Both the position numbers and the translations under genes were made by a program. From Streptomyces sp. NBC_00448 (GTDB taxonomy: Bacteria > Actinomycetota > Actinomycetes > Streptomycetales > Streptomycetaceae), in NCBI RefSeq assembly GCF_036014115.1, contig NZ_CP107913.1, positions 7,247,501 through 7,311,500 of the forward strand: a stretch of 64,000 nt of DNA. Direction: 5' to 3'. Every line of letters begins with the position of its first letter. The stretch's first letter is position 1. Below the pieces are notes generated by a model. That model worked only from the letters and a program-made list of their open reading frames with translations. It searched no databases and was not told where the DNA came from. Below, piece by piece: positions 35,233 through 43,679 of this stretch.

Positions 35233-35982
35233 ATGCGACTGCTGCTGGTGGAGGACGACGACCGGGTCGCCGCCGCCCTCTCCGCGGTGCTCGGAAAGCA
35301 CGGCTTCGACGTGCGCCACGCCCGTAGCGGCGAGGAGGCGATCCAGGCGCTGCTTCCCGACGGCGGCCCGGAGTACGACTGCGTGCTGCTCGACCTGGGG
35401 CTGCCGGACCAGGACGGCTTCGAGGTGTGCAGCCGCATCAGGCGCCGCAGCGCCACCCCGGTGATCATGGTCACGGCCCGATCCGACGTCAGGTCCCGCA
35501 TCCATGGTCTCAACCTGGGCGCGGACGACTACGTCGTGAAGCCGTACGACACCGGCGAACTGCTGGCGCGTATCCACGCGGTGGTACGCCGACCGCCGCT
35601 GCGACCCGGGGCCGCCCAGAACGCGGGGCCGGCCACACCGCCGAACGGCAGCCCGGTGGTGACCATGCCGGGCGCCGCCGACGGCACCCCGATGTCACTC
35701 GGCCAGGTGGTGATCGAACCGTCCACCCGGCGGGTCACCGTGGACGGCGATCCGGTGGCGCTGACCCGCAAGGAGTTCGACCTGCTCGCGCTCCTCGCCC
35801 AGCGGCCCGGGGTGGTCTTCCGCCGGGAGCAGATCATCAGCGAGGTGTGGCGCACCGCGTGGGAGGGAACCGGCCGCACCCTGGAGGTGCATGTGGCCTC
35901 GCTGCGTTCCAAGTTGCGCACCCCGGCCATGATCGAGACGGTGCGCGGGGTCGGCTACCGGCTCGTCGTGCCGGCCGGCTGA
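35233..35982 (+). CDS. OmpR/PhoB-family response regulator (GluR-like by position)
   Basis: The product is 249 aa. The receiver domain (1-118) has acidic pocket EDDD (7-10), phospho-acceptor Asp54 (VLLDLGLPDQDG) and VVKPYD. A roughly 30-residue Gly/Pro linker leads to a winged-helix DNA-binding domain (about 155-248; LTRKEFDLLALLAQRPG, VHVASLRSKL, TVRGVGYRL). AGGAGG lies about 5 nt before ATG. The kinase gene follows after 21 nt. By place between recX and miaB it matches the S. coelicolor GluR glutamate regulator; that assignment is inference. Confidence 0.88.
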   Translation: MRLLLVEDDDRVAAALSAVLGKHGFDVRHARSGEEAIQALLPDGGPEYDCVLLDLGLPDQDGFEVCSRIRRRSATPVIMVTARSDVRSRIHGLNLGADDYVVKPYDTGELLARIHAVVRRPPLRPGAAQNAGPATPPNGSPVVTMPGAADGTPMSLGQVVIEPSTRRVTVDGDPVALTRKEFDLLALLAQRPGVVFRREQIISEVWRTAWEGTGRTLEVHVASLRSKLRTPAMIETVRGVGYRLVVPAG

Positions 35983-36003
35983 CCGCAGAAGTCGAGGACC
36001 GCC

Positions 36004-37440
36004 GTGCGCTCACGACTCCTGCCGCTGCTCATCGTCCTGATGGCCGGCGTCCTGCTCGCGCTCGGGTTCCCGCTGGCCGCCAGCCAGGCGGCCGCCCAGC
36101 AGCAGCGCGTCGTGGTGGACCGTATCGACGACACCACCCGCTTCGCGGCGCTGGCGCAGTTCGTCACGGCTCGCGACGAGAACACGGTCGTCGACCCGGA
36201 GGACGACGAGCGGCTGCACACGCTGGTGACCGAACTCGACCGCTACGAGCAGCTCTACGGCATCAGGGCCGGCGTCTTCTACCGGGACCGCACGTCGATG
36301 GCCGCGGCGCCGCACAGCTGGCGGGTCCCGTCCAGCGGGGAGTTGTACGACGCGTACGACTCGGCGCTGCTGGGGCGGCGCGTCCACAATCCGGAGCAGG
36401 TATGGCCGTGGCAGCACCGCATGCTCGCCATCGCCTCGCCGATCGTGCGGGACGGCGACGTGGTCGCGGTGGTCGTCACCGACTCGCCCACCGGGGCGCT
36501 GCGTTCGCGCATCCTGCACGGCTGGCTGCTGCTCGCGGCCGGAGAACTCGCGGCGATGGCCATCGCGGTCCTGCTCGCGGTGCGGCTGACCGCCTGGGTG
36601 CTGCTGCCGGTCGCGACGCTGGACCGGGTCACGCACGACATCGCCACCGGCCGGATGAAGTCGCGGGTCGGGGCATCCGGGGGACCCCCGGAACTTCGGC
36701 GCCTGGTCCGGTCGTTCAACGAGATGGCGGACAACGTCGAAGCCGTGCTGGAGCAGCAGCGCTCCTTCGTCGCCGACGCCTCGCACCAGTTGCGCAATCC
36801 GCTGTCTGCCCTGCTGCTGCGGATCGAGCTGCTCGGCCTCGAGCTGCCCGACGGCCACACCGAGGCCGAATCCGTGAAGGAGGAGGGCCACCGACTCGCC
36901 CAGGTGCTCGACGACCTCCTCGGCCTCGCCGTCGCGGAGAGCTCGGGCAGTCACCTGGGCGTCACCGACATCGCGGAACTGGCCAGGACCCGCGCTGACG
37001 CCTGGCGGCCCAGCGGCGACCGGGAGGGTGTCGCGGTGCACTTCAGCGCGCCCGCACACGGAGGGGCCACCGCGTGGGCCGACGCGATCGCGCTGTCCAG
37101 CGCCCTGGACGCCGTGATCGACAACGCGATCAAGTTCACCCCCGAGGGCAGCGCCGTCACGGTGCGGGTGGCGGTCGACAGCGATCAGGTCGCCATCGAG
37201 GTGGCCGACAGCGGACCTGGCCTGAACGACGACGAACTCGACCGGATCGGTGACCGGTTCTGGCGCAGTGCCCGCCACCAGAACGTGCACGGCTCGGGGT
37301 TGGGCCTGTCGATCGCGCGGGCGCTGCTCAGCCAGGGCGGTGGCAGCATCAGCTTCGGGCGCCGCGAGCCGCACGGCCTGGAGGTGCGGCTGGCGGTGCC
37401 GCGCACCGCGCCGGTGGCATCGGCACGGCCCGCCGACTGA
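36004..37440 (+). CDS. Membrane sensor histidine kinase (GluK-like by position)
   Basis: The product is 478 aa. An N-terminal membrane helix (about 4-26) and a second (about 180-205) flank an extracytoplasmic sensor domain of about 150 residues. HAMP, HisKA with ASHQLRNPLSALL (His261) and HATPase_c (NAIKFTPEG, DSGPGL, GSGLGLSIAR) follow. GTG 36004 has GAGG upstream. It is cotranscribed with the response regulator. A convergent gene encodes a TAXI-type binding protein, a family that often binds glutamate, which supports but does not prove a glutamate-sensing role. Confidence 0.9.
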   Translation: MRSRLLPLLIVLMAGVLLALGFPLAASQAAAQQQRVVVDRIDDTTRFAALAQFVTARDENTVVDPEDDERLHTLVTELDRYEQLYGIRAGVFYRDRTSMAAAPHSWRVPSSGELYDAYDSALLGRRVHNPEQVWPWQHRMLAIASPIVRDGDVVAVVVTDSPTGALRSRILHGWLLLAAGELAAMAIAVLLAVRLTAWVLLPVATLDRVTHDIATGRMKSRVGASGGPPELRRLVRSFNEMADNVEAVLEQQRSFVADASHQLRNPLSALLLRIELLGLELPDGHTEAESVKEEGHRLAQVLDDLLGLAVAESSGSHLGVTDIAELARTRADAWRPSGDREGVAVHFSAPAHGGATAWADAIALSSALDAVIDNAIKFTPEGSAVTVRVAVDSDQVAIEVADSGPGLNDDELDRIGDRFWRSARHQNVHGSGLGLSIARALLSQGGGSISFGRREPHGLEVRLAVPRTAPVASARPAD

Positions 37441-37497
37441 GGTGGGGCGGACACCCTCGGACCAGCTGGTGGCGCGGGGCTCGAACGGACGCGCCGG

Positions 37498-38496
37498 CTA
37501 CGGCTTCACGGATCGGTAGTAGCGCTCCGCGCCCACGTGCAGGGGCAGCGGGTCGGTGAAGACGGCGGTGCGCAGATCGACCAGTTGCGCCGCGTGCACC
37601 ACCTTGCCGATGGAGTCCCTGCTGTCGATCACCGCCTTGGTCAGCCGCTGCACCAGACCGGCGTCGGCGTGGTCCGTGGTGACCAGCAGGTTCGCCACCG
37701 CGATGGTCGCGACGGACTGACCGCCCTGGGCGCGCGGGTACGCGTCCGGCGGCATCATCGCCTGCCGGTAGTACTGCATCTGCGATCCCATGGAGTGCAG
37801 CTTGGCCACCAGGTCGCCGAGTTGGACCAGCCGGATACGGTCGGTCGGGTACGCCATCGCGCTCACCGCCGCGGTCGGCAGCCCCCCGGACCAGAAGAAC
37901 GCGTCGAGCTTGCCGGAGAGCAGCATCGAGGGCGCCTGATCGATCCCGACCGGCACCGCGGTGACGTCCTTCGCGATGTCGAGGCCCGCGGCCGTCAGCA
38001 GCCGCCTGGTGATCAGGTTGACCCCTGATCCGGCCTGTCCGACGCCCACCCGCAGCCCGCGCAGGTCCCGTGCCGACCGCACGGTGGAGTCGCGCGGCAC
38101 GACGAGCTGCATGTAGTCGTCGTAGAGCCGGGCGCACGCCCGCAGGTCCTTTTTGTTCGGCCCGCTGTACGACGCGACCGCGTCGGCCGCGGCGATCGTG
38201 AAGTCGGAGCGCCCGTCCGCCACCTGCTCGATGTTCTCCACGGAGCCCTCGGTGTGCTTGAGATCGACCTTCACACCGGGGAGGGCGGTCCGCAGGTCGC
38301 TCTTGAGCAGCACGCCGTACTTCTCGTAGACCCCGCTCTGCACCCCGGTCGCCAGCGAGATCGGCCCCTTCGGGTACGACGGACCGTCCGTCGGCAGCAG
38401 CCACCACAGCAGCAGTGCCAGGGCCGAGGCGGCGGCCAGCACGACCTGGAGGGCACGTCGGGTGCCGAGCCGGCTGCCGAGGCGGGTGAGGTCCAT
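37498..38496 (-). CDS. TAXI-family (TRAP-associated) solute-binding protein
   Basis: The product is 332 aa. One N-terminal hydrophobic helix (about 17-34; LAAASALALLLWWLLP) lacks a lipobox or clear signal peptidase site, so it is probably anchored outside the membrane. The mature part has TAXI features: LATGVQSGVYEKYG, TEGSVENIEQVADGRSDFTIA, DLRGLRVGVGQAGSGVN. Known members bind glutamate, glutamine or other dicarboxylates. No TRAP membrane subunits are encoded nearby. It converges on the sensor kinase gene with 57 nt between stops. Confidence 0.86.
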   Translation of the reverse strand: MDLTRLGSRLGTRRALQVVLAAASALALLLWWLLPTDGPSYPKGPISLATGVQSGVYEKYGVLLKSDLRTALPGVKVDLKHTEGSVENIEQVADGRSDFTIAAADAVASYSGPNKKDLRACARLYDDYMQLVVPRDSTVRSARDLRGLRVGVGQAGSGVNLITRRLLTAAGLDIAKDVTAVPVGIDQAPSMLLSGKLDAFFWSGGLPTAAVSAMAYPTDRIRLVQLGDLVAKLHSMGSQMQYYRQAMMPPDAYPRAQGGQSVATIAVANLLVTTDHADAGLVQRLTKAVIDSRDSIGKVVHAAQLVDLRTAVFTDPLPLHVGAERYYRSVKP

Positions 38497-38605
38497 GCCC
38501 CGCGATCCTGCCAGCCGTACCGCCGGGAAGGAAGGCGCGGCCGGGACCGGGCGGCCCCGGCCGCCACCCGGTGCGCCGTCCCTGTCCGCCCGGCGGCAAA
38601 CCGGG

Positions 38606-38635
38606 TTCGGGTATGTCGTGGGCAGCGCCTACCCT
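38606..38635 (+). promoter_or_regulatory. Candidate leaderless miaB promoter
   Basis: TTCGGG (38606) and TACCCT (38630) are 18 nt apart; the -10 ends 6 nt before the ATG. Confidence 0.42.
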
Positions 38636-38641
38636 GGGGGC

Positions 38642-40150
38642 ATGACCGCGCAGGACACCGCTCTCCAGCGAAGCTACGAGATCCGCACCTACGGGTGCCA
38701 GATGAACGTCCACGACTCCGAGCGTCTGGCCGGCCTCCTGGAGGACGCGGGGTATGTGCGGGCGCCGGAGGGCGCCGACGGCGCGGACGTCGTGGTCTTC
38801 AACACCTGTGCGGTGCGGGAGAACGCCGACAACCGGCTCTACGGCAACCTCGGCCAGCTCGTGCCGAAGAAGGCCGCGCGCCCTGGCATGCAGATCGCGG
38901 TCGGCGGCTGCCTGGCGCAGAAGGACCGCGACACCATCGTCAAGCGCGCCCCCTGGGTCGACGTCGTCTTCGGCACCCACAACATCGGGCAGCTCCCGGT
39001 GCTGCTGGAGCGGTCCAGGATCGCGGACGAGGCGCAGGTCGAGATCGTCGAGTCGCTGGAGACGTTCCCCTCCACGCTTCCCTCACGCCGCGAGTCGGCG
39101 TACGCGGCCTGGGTCGCGATCTCGGTCGGCTGCAACAACACCTGCACGTTCTGCATCGTGCCCGCGCTGCGAGGCAAGGAGAAGGACCGGCGGCCCGGCG
39201 ACGTGCTCGCCGAGGTCGAGGCGCTGGTCGCCGAGGGGGTCGTCGAGGTCACCCTGCTCGGTCAGAACGTCAACGCGTACGGCTCCGACATCGGCGACCG
39301 CGAGGCGTTCGGCAAGCTGCTGCGGGCCACCGGCGCCGTCGACGGCTTGGAGCGGGTCCGCTTCACCTCCCCGCACCCGCGCGACTTCACCGACGACGTG
39401 ATCGCCGCCATGGCCGAGACGCCGAACGTGATGCACCAGCTCCACATGCCGCTCCAGTCGGGCTCCGACCGGCTGCTGAAGTCGATGCGCAGGTCGTACC
39501 GGCAGGACCGCTACCTCGGAATCATCGAGAAGGTGCGCGCCGCGATGCCGGACGCCGCCATCACCACCGACATCATCGTGGGCTTCCCCGGCGAGACCGA
39601 GGAGGACTTCGAACAGACCCTGGAGGTCGTGCGCCAGGCGCGTTTCGCGCAGGCGTTCACCTTCCAGTACAGCAAGCGGCCCGGCACCCCGGCGGCCGAG
39701 ATGGACGGCCAGATCCCCAAGGCGGTCGTGCAGCAGCGCTACGAGCGGCTGGTCGCACTCCAGGAGGAGATCTCCTGGGAGGAGAACAAGAAGCAGGTCG
39801 GCCGCACCCTGGAGGTGCTGGTCGCCGAGGGCGAGGGCCGCAAGGACGACGCCACCCACCGGCTGTCCGGCCGTGCCCCCGACAACCGGCTGGTGCACTT
39901 CGCACGGCCGGAGCAGGAGGTCAGGCCCGGCGACATGGCGACCGTCGAGATCACTTACGGAGCCCCGCACCACCTGCTCGCCGAGCGGCCCCCGCTGTCG
40001 GTCCGCCGCACTCGCGCCGGTGACGCCTGGGAGCGGCGCCAGGGCGCTGCGGCCGCCAAGCCCGCAGGCGTGATGCTCGGCCTGCCGACGATCGGTGCTC
40101 CGGCGCCCGCGCCCGAGGCGGTACCGGCGGGCGGCTGCGCGCTCGACTGA
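38642..40150 (+). CDS. miaB: tRNA-2-methylthio-N6-dimethylallyladenosine synthase MiaB
   Basis: A 502-aa radical-SAM methylthiotransferase acting on isopentenyl-A37 of tRNA, the product of MiaA. The auxiliary cluster cysteines lie in TYGCQMN (Cys19), NTCAVRE and GGCLAQ. The radical-SAM triad is Cys164/168/171 (GCNNTCTFC). A C-terminal TRAM domain follows, then a ~50-residue variable tail. The start is the ATG at 38642. miaA lies 1.7 kb downstream on the same strand. Confidence 0.96.
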   Translation: MTAQDTALQRSYEIRTYGCQMNVHDSERLAGLLEDAGYVRAPEGADGADVVVFNTCAVRENADNRLYGNLGQLVPKKAARPGMQIAVGGCLAQKDRDTIVKRAPWVDVVFGTHNIGQLPVLLERSRIADEAQVEIVESLETFPSTLPSRRESAYAAWVAISVGCNNTCTFCIVPALRGKEKDRRPGDVLAEVEALVAEGVVEVTLLGQNVNAYGSDIGDREAFGKLLRATGAVDGLERVRFTSPHPRDFTDDVIAAMAETPNVMHQLHMPLQSGSDRLLKSMRRSYRQDRYLGIIEKVRAAMPDAAITTDIIVGFPGETEEDFEQTLEVVRQARFAQAFTFQYSKRPGTPAAEMDGQIPKAVVQQRYERLVALQEEISWEENKKQVGRTLEVLVAEGEGRKDDATHRLSGRAPDNRLVHFARPEQEVRPGDMATVEITYGAPHHLLAERPPLSVRRTRAGDAWERRQGAAAAKPAGVMLGLPTIGAPAPAPEAVPAGGCALD

Positions 40151-40319
40151 GGGCCGCGGACATCGCGGCCGGGGAGATGGGGCGTGCGGGGCCGGCCGGG
40201 GCGGTGAAGGGCCGTCGGCGGCCTTCGAGGGTGCCCTGGGCGGCGACCGGGGGCTGCCGTCGGGCGGGGACGCGGTCGGCGTGGGCACGCGGTCGTGGCT
40301 CGTCAGCGGGGTCCTACCG

Positions 40320-40385
40320 GCGTCCGACCCGCGTTGGACCGGCGTCGGACCGGCATTGGATCGGCGCCAGACCGGCGTCGGGGGC
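40320..40385 (+). repeat. Six degenerate 11-bp direct repeats
   Basis: Units such as GCGTTGGACCG, GCGTCGGACCG, GCATTGGATCG and GCGCCAGACCG follow one another at exact 11-bp steps from 40320. They lie 26 bp upstream of the -10-like hexamer of the next gene, so they could be operator iterons or slippage remnants. Confidence 0.8.
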
Positions 40386-40410
40386 CCGGGCCGGTGAGAG
40401 GCCGGGCCGG

Positions 40411-40416
40411 TAGGGT
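40411..40416 (+). promoter_or_regulatory. Candidate -10 of a leaderless promoter for the LigB-like gene
   Basis: TAGGGT ends 7 nt before the ATG and no ribosome-binding site intervenes. Confidence 0.45.
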
Positions 40417-40423
40417 TCCGATC

Positions 40424-41191
40424 ATGCTGGTCGCCGCTGCCGTCTGCCCCTGCCCGCCGCTGCTCGTACCCGAGGTCGCGGCCGGTGCCGCGCCCGAGTT
40501 GGACACCCTGCGGGCGGCCTGCGCGGACGCCGTCGGCGTGCTGGCCGCGGCGCGACCGGAACGGCTGGTGGTCGTCGGTCCGGCTCCGCGACCTGGGCGC
40601 GAGGTCTTCCCTCCCGGTGCGGTCGGCTCCTTCCGCGGCTACGGCGTCGCGGTCGACGTGACGCTGGGACAACCGCGCGCTGACGAGCCCGCCGAAGAGC
40701 GAACCGCGGAGCCGTCCTCCGACCGCGTGGACGCGGCGCCGCCCGCCTCGCCGGTTCCGCTGCCGTCCTCGCTCGCGGTGGCCGCGTGGCTGCTGCGCGG
40801 CTGGCAGGCGTCGCCTGTCGAGGGGCTCGGGGTGGGGGAGGAACTGGAGCAGGAGCGGTGCGCGGTGGCCGGGCGGGCCGTCGCCGATGCGGCGCCGCGG
40901 GTCGCGCTGCTGGTCATGGGCGACGGCAGTGCGTGCCGTACGGTCAAGGCGCCCGGCTATCTGGACGAGCGGGCGGAACCGTTCGACGCCGCCGTGGCCG
41001 CGGCGCTCGGCGCGGCCGACACCGCGGCGCTGGAGGGGCTCGACACGGCCTTGGCCCAGGCGGTCCAGGCGGCGGGGCGGGCGCCGTGGCAGGTGCTGGC
41101 GGGCGCGGCACGCGGCGCCGGGCTGGCGGGTGAACTGCTGTACGACGCGGCGCCGTACGGGGTCGGCTACTTCGTCGCGACCTGGACGTAG
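40424..41191 (+). CDS. LigB-like (class III extradiol dioxygenase fold) protein
   Basis: A 255-aa protein beginning MLVAAAVCPCPPLLVPE, the characteristic start of the actinobacterial family encoded between miaB and miaA. Its central part (VALLVMGDGSACRTVKAPGYLDERAEPFD) resembles the LigB superfamily. The typical metal-binding histidine pair of true dioxygenases is not seen, so catalysis is doubtful. An Arg/Glu/Pro-rich insertion lies at about 85-110. Linkage with miaAB and dapF is conserved in the order, but the role is unknown. Confidence 0.75.
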   Translation: MLVAAAVCPCPPLLVPEVAAGAAPELDTLRAACADAVGVLAAARPERLVVVGPAPRPGREVFPPGAVGSFRGYGVAVDVTLGQPRADEPAEERTAEPSSDRVDAAPPASPVPLPSSLAVAAWLLRGWQASPVEGLGVGEELEQERCAVAGRAVADAAPRVALLVMGDGSACRTVKAPGYLDERAEPFDAAVAAALGAADTAALEGLDTALAQAVQAAGRAPWQVLAGAARGAGLAGELLYDAAPYGVGYFVATWT

Positions 41192-41378
41192 CGGGCCCGC
41201 CGAGGCGAGCCGTGGGGCCGCCCTGCGGTTCGGACGCGTAGGCGCATAGGCCCGGAACGTGGACTGACCGCGGATGGTGGGGTCCGCGGCCGTCCGGCAT
41301 CAGGGCGCGCGCTCATACGTCCGCGCGCTGGTCACGGCCCGGGGAGGCACCCAGAACCAGGACCGGTTGGGTCGGTGC

Positions 41379-41603
41379 TCAGGTGGCGTCGCGGCCCTTG
41401 TCGCCGTAGCCCTTCACGGCGTCCTTCGCCTTGCCCACACCCGAGTTGATCTGGTTGCTGTACTTGCCGCCGGTCTTGGAGTCGACGGTCTTGGCCGCCT
41501 TGTCGAGGCCCTGCTGGATCTTGTCGCCGTGCTGCTTGGCGAGGTCTGCGGCCTTGTCCTTCGACACGCCGATCTTGCCCTTGAGCGAGTCCATGAAGCT
41601 CAT
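41379..41603 (-). CDS. Rv0909-type putative antitoxin, orphan
   Basis: A 74-aa, charged, helical protein (MSFMDSLKGKIGVSKDKAAD, then HGDKIQQGLDKAAK and NQINSGVGKAKDAVKGYG). Streptomyces homologues are annotated as antitoxins by similarity to Mycobacterium Rv0909. A strong GGGAAGG lies about 7 nt before the ATG. No toxin partner is next to it; the gene converges on the LigB-like gene and is divergent from miaA. The pattern also resembles stress-related CsbD-like helical proteins, so the antitoxin label is weak. Confidence 0.75.
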   Translation of the reverse strand: MSFMDSLKGKIGVSKDKAADLAKQHGDKIQQGLDKAAKTVDSKTGGKYSNQINSGVGKAKDAVKGYGDKGRDAT

Positions 41604-41848
41604 CTGGCACCTTCCCTGGGATTCCCCTCGAAGTGACGGCCAGGGGGACGGCCGGGATGCGCCGACACCGGCGGTGACCAGGTCGCAAAGCACACCAAAG
41701 GGCACATGGCGCCCTCCACTTCTCGACCATACCCGTGCTGCCGGCTTTTCGCGCCGCCGACCGCCACGCCCTGTGGACAACCGGTCGGCCGGCGCCTGCG
41801 ATCATCACTCGATCGGTACGTCACGGCGGAGTTTGGGAGACTTGCAGG

Positions 41849-42781
41849 GTGAACAAGCGCGTGATCGCCGTCGTCGGGCCCACCGCGGCCGGCAAGTCCG
41901 ATCTGGGCGTCGCCCTGGCACGGGAGTTGGGCGGCGAGGTGATCAACGCCGACTCCATGCAGCTCTACCGGGGCATGGACATCGGCACCGCCAAACTCAC
42001 CGACGAGGAGCGGGGCGGCGTGCCGCACCACCTGCTCGACATCTGGGACGTCACGGAAGCCGCCAACGTCGCCGACTACCAGCGACTGGCCCGTGGGGAG
42101 ATCGACCGGTTGCTCGCCGAGGACAAGGTGCCGATCCTGGTCGGCGGCTCCGGGCTCTACGTCCGCGCGGCCCTCGACGACCTCCGCTTCCCGGGTACCG
42201 ATCCCGCCGTCCGCGCCCGTCTGGAGGCCGAACTCGACATGCGGGGGCCGGGTGCCCTGCACGCCCGGCTGGCCGCCGTGGACGCCGAGGCCGCTCGGGC
42301 GATCCTGCCGAGCAACGGCCGCCGGATCGTGCGCGCGCTGGAGGTGGTCGAGATCACCGGGCAGCCCTTCACCGCGAACCTGCCCGGCCCCGAGTCCGTC
42401 TACGACACCGTGCAGATCGGGGTCGCCGTCCCGCGGCCCGAGCTCGACGAGCGGATCGCGCTGCGCGTGGACCGGATGTGGAAGGCCGGACTCGTCGCGG
42501 AGGTGCGCGCCTTGGAGGCGGCCGGGCTGCGCGAGGGCCGTACGGCGTCGCGCGCGCTGGGCTACCAGCAGGTGCTCGCCTGGTTCGCCGGCGACTGCAC
42601 CGAGGAGCACGCGCACGCCGAGACCGTACGCGCCACCAAGCGCTTCGCCCGGCGTCAGGACTCGTGGTTCCGGCGCGACCCGCGTGTGCACTGGCTCACC
42701 ACCCAGGGAACGGAACTCGCCGGGCAGGCGCTGGCGTTGGCGCGGGATACTCCAAGAAGCGGTCACAGCCTGATCACGTGA
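41849..42781 (+). CDS. miaA: tRNA dimethylallyltransferase MiaA
   Basis: A 310-aa enzyme that transfers an isopentenyl group to A37 of tRNAs reading U-starting codons. P-loop GPTAAGKS (10-17), the family motifs INADSMQLYRGMDIGTAK and PHHLLDIWD, GGSGLYVRA, and the C-terminal RALGYQQVL and TKRFARRQDSWF stretches are intact. GTG 41849 is supported by GGGAGA about 10 nt upstream and by the position of the P-loop. Confidence 0.96.
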   Translation: MNKRVIAVVGPTAAGKSDLGVALARELGGEVINADSMQLYRGMDIGTAKLTDEERGGVPHHLLDIWDVTEAANVADYQRLARGEIDRLLAEDKVPILVGGSGLYVRAALDDLRFPGTDPAVRARLEAELDMRGPGALHARLAAVDAEAARAILPSNGRRIVRALEVVEITGQPFTANLPGPESVYDTVQIGVAVPRPELDERIALRVDRMWKAGLVAEVRALEAAGLREGRTASRALGYQQVLAWFAGDCTEEHAHAETVRATKRFARRQDSWFRRDPRVHWLTTQGTELAGQALALARDTPRSGHSLIT

Positions 42782-42871
42782 TTGCATCGGGACGCCTCGG
42801 TGTCCCGGAGGCGCCTCCCGCCCGTGTCATCATCGTGCTTCGAGCTACTGTGTCGACGTACGGGAGGGCGC

Positions 42872-43606
42872 GTGGCGATGGCAGCCGGCCCACGCGACAC
42901 CCCACCGGGGCGCGACACATCGACGGACTCCGACCGCTCGGCGAGGAGTCAGAACCGGAACCACCGGCAGGGGCAGATTCCGGACTCCCGTCCACCACTG
43001 GACTCCCTGGAGTCGTTGAACTCCGTGGACGCTCCGTTCGATCCGGACGCGCTGATCGGTCCGGACGCGCCCGCCGACCCCGAGCCCGGCCTCGACTCCG
43101 TGGCCGACGTCGCCGTCGATCCGGACGACCCCGGCGATCTGCTCGCGTCGGTCGCGTCGCTCGACCGGTACGACAACCTGGAACGGCTCGACCGGCTGGA
43201 ACCGCTCGGCGTGCTGGACGACCTCGACCCGCTCGAGGCCGGGGAGCCGATGCCGTCCATGGCGGACGGCGAGTCCTTCCGCGAGCTGCGGCCGCAGCGC
43301 CGGCTGCGGATCTGGCAGATCGCGCCGATCGTCGCCCTGGCCGTCGGCGGTTCGCTGATGTTCGCCTTCCCGCTCGCCTTCGAGTCGGGGGACACCGGCC
43401 CGGTGGTCGCGATGCTCGGCCTGCTGCTGTGCTGCTGCGCGGCCGGGTGGGGCCTGGCGGCCGCCCGCCGGATCGGCCAGACCTGGCCGGGACTGCCCGC
43501 GCGGGGCTCGGGCGAGCGCGCCGACTGGCGCTACGTCGCCGGCTATGCCGCACTGATCGTGCTGCTGGCGTTGCTCGCCGTCTGGCGGGTCGCCCGGCTG
43601 CGCTGA
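42872..43606 (+). CDS. Conserved membrane protein with acidic N-terminus
   Basis: About 244 aa, family not recognised. Residues 1-130 are disordered and strongly acidic (repeated D/L/P/S patterns, for example ASLDRYDNLERLDRLEPLG). The C-terminal third has three membrane helices (IAPIVALAVGGSLMFAFPLAF, VAMLGLLLCCCAAGWGLAA, VAGYAALIVLLALLAVW). GGGAGG at 42862 favours GTG 42872; ATG 42878 is nearly as good. It lies between miaA and dapF, a position that appears fixed in streptomycetes. Confidence 0.75.
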   Translation: MAMAAGPRDTPPGRDTSTDSDRSARSQNRNHRQGQIPDSRPPLDSLESLNSVDAPFDPDALIGPDAPADPEPGLDSVADVAVDPDDPGDLLASVASLDRYDNLERLDRLEPLGVLDDLDPLEAGEPMPSMADGESFRELRPQRRLRIWQIAPIVALAVGGSLMFAFPLAFESGDTGPVVAMLGLLLCCCAAGWGLAAARRIGQTWPGLPARGSGERADWRYVAGYAALIVLLALLAVWRVARLR

Positions 43607-43666
43607 CCGCGCGCCGCCAGGTCAGCGCCGTGCGGGCGGCATACCCGGCACCGACGGCCGACCACG

Positions 43667-43672
43667 TACGAT
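43667..43672 (+). promoter_or_regulatory. Candidate -10 of a leaderless dapF promoter
   Basis: TACGAT ends 7 nt before the GTG start of dapF. No Shine-Dalgarno sequence is present. Confidence 0.48.
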
Positions 43673-43679
43673 CGGACCT

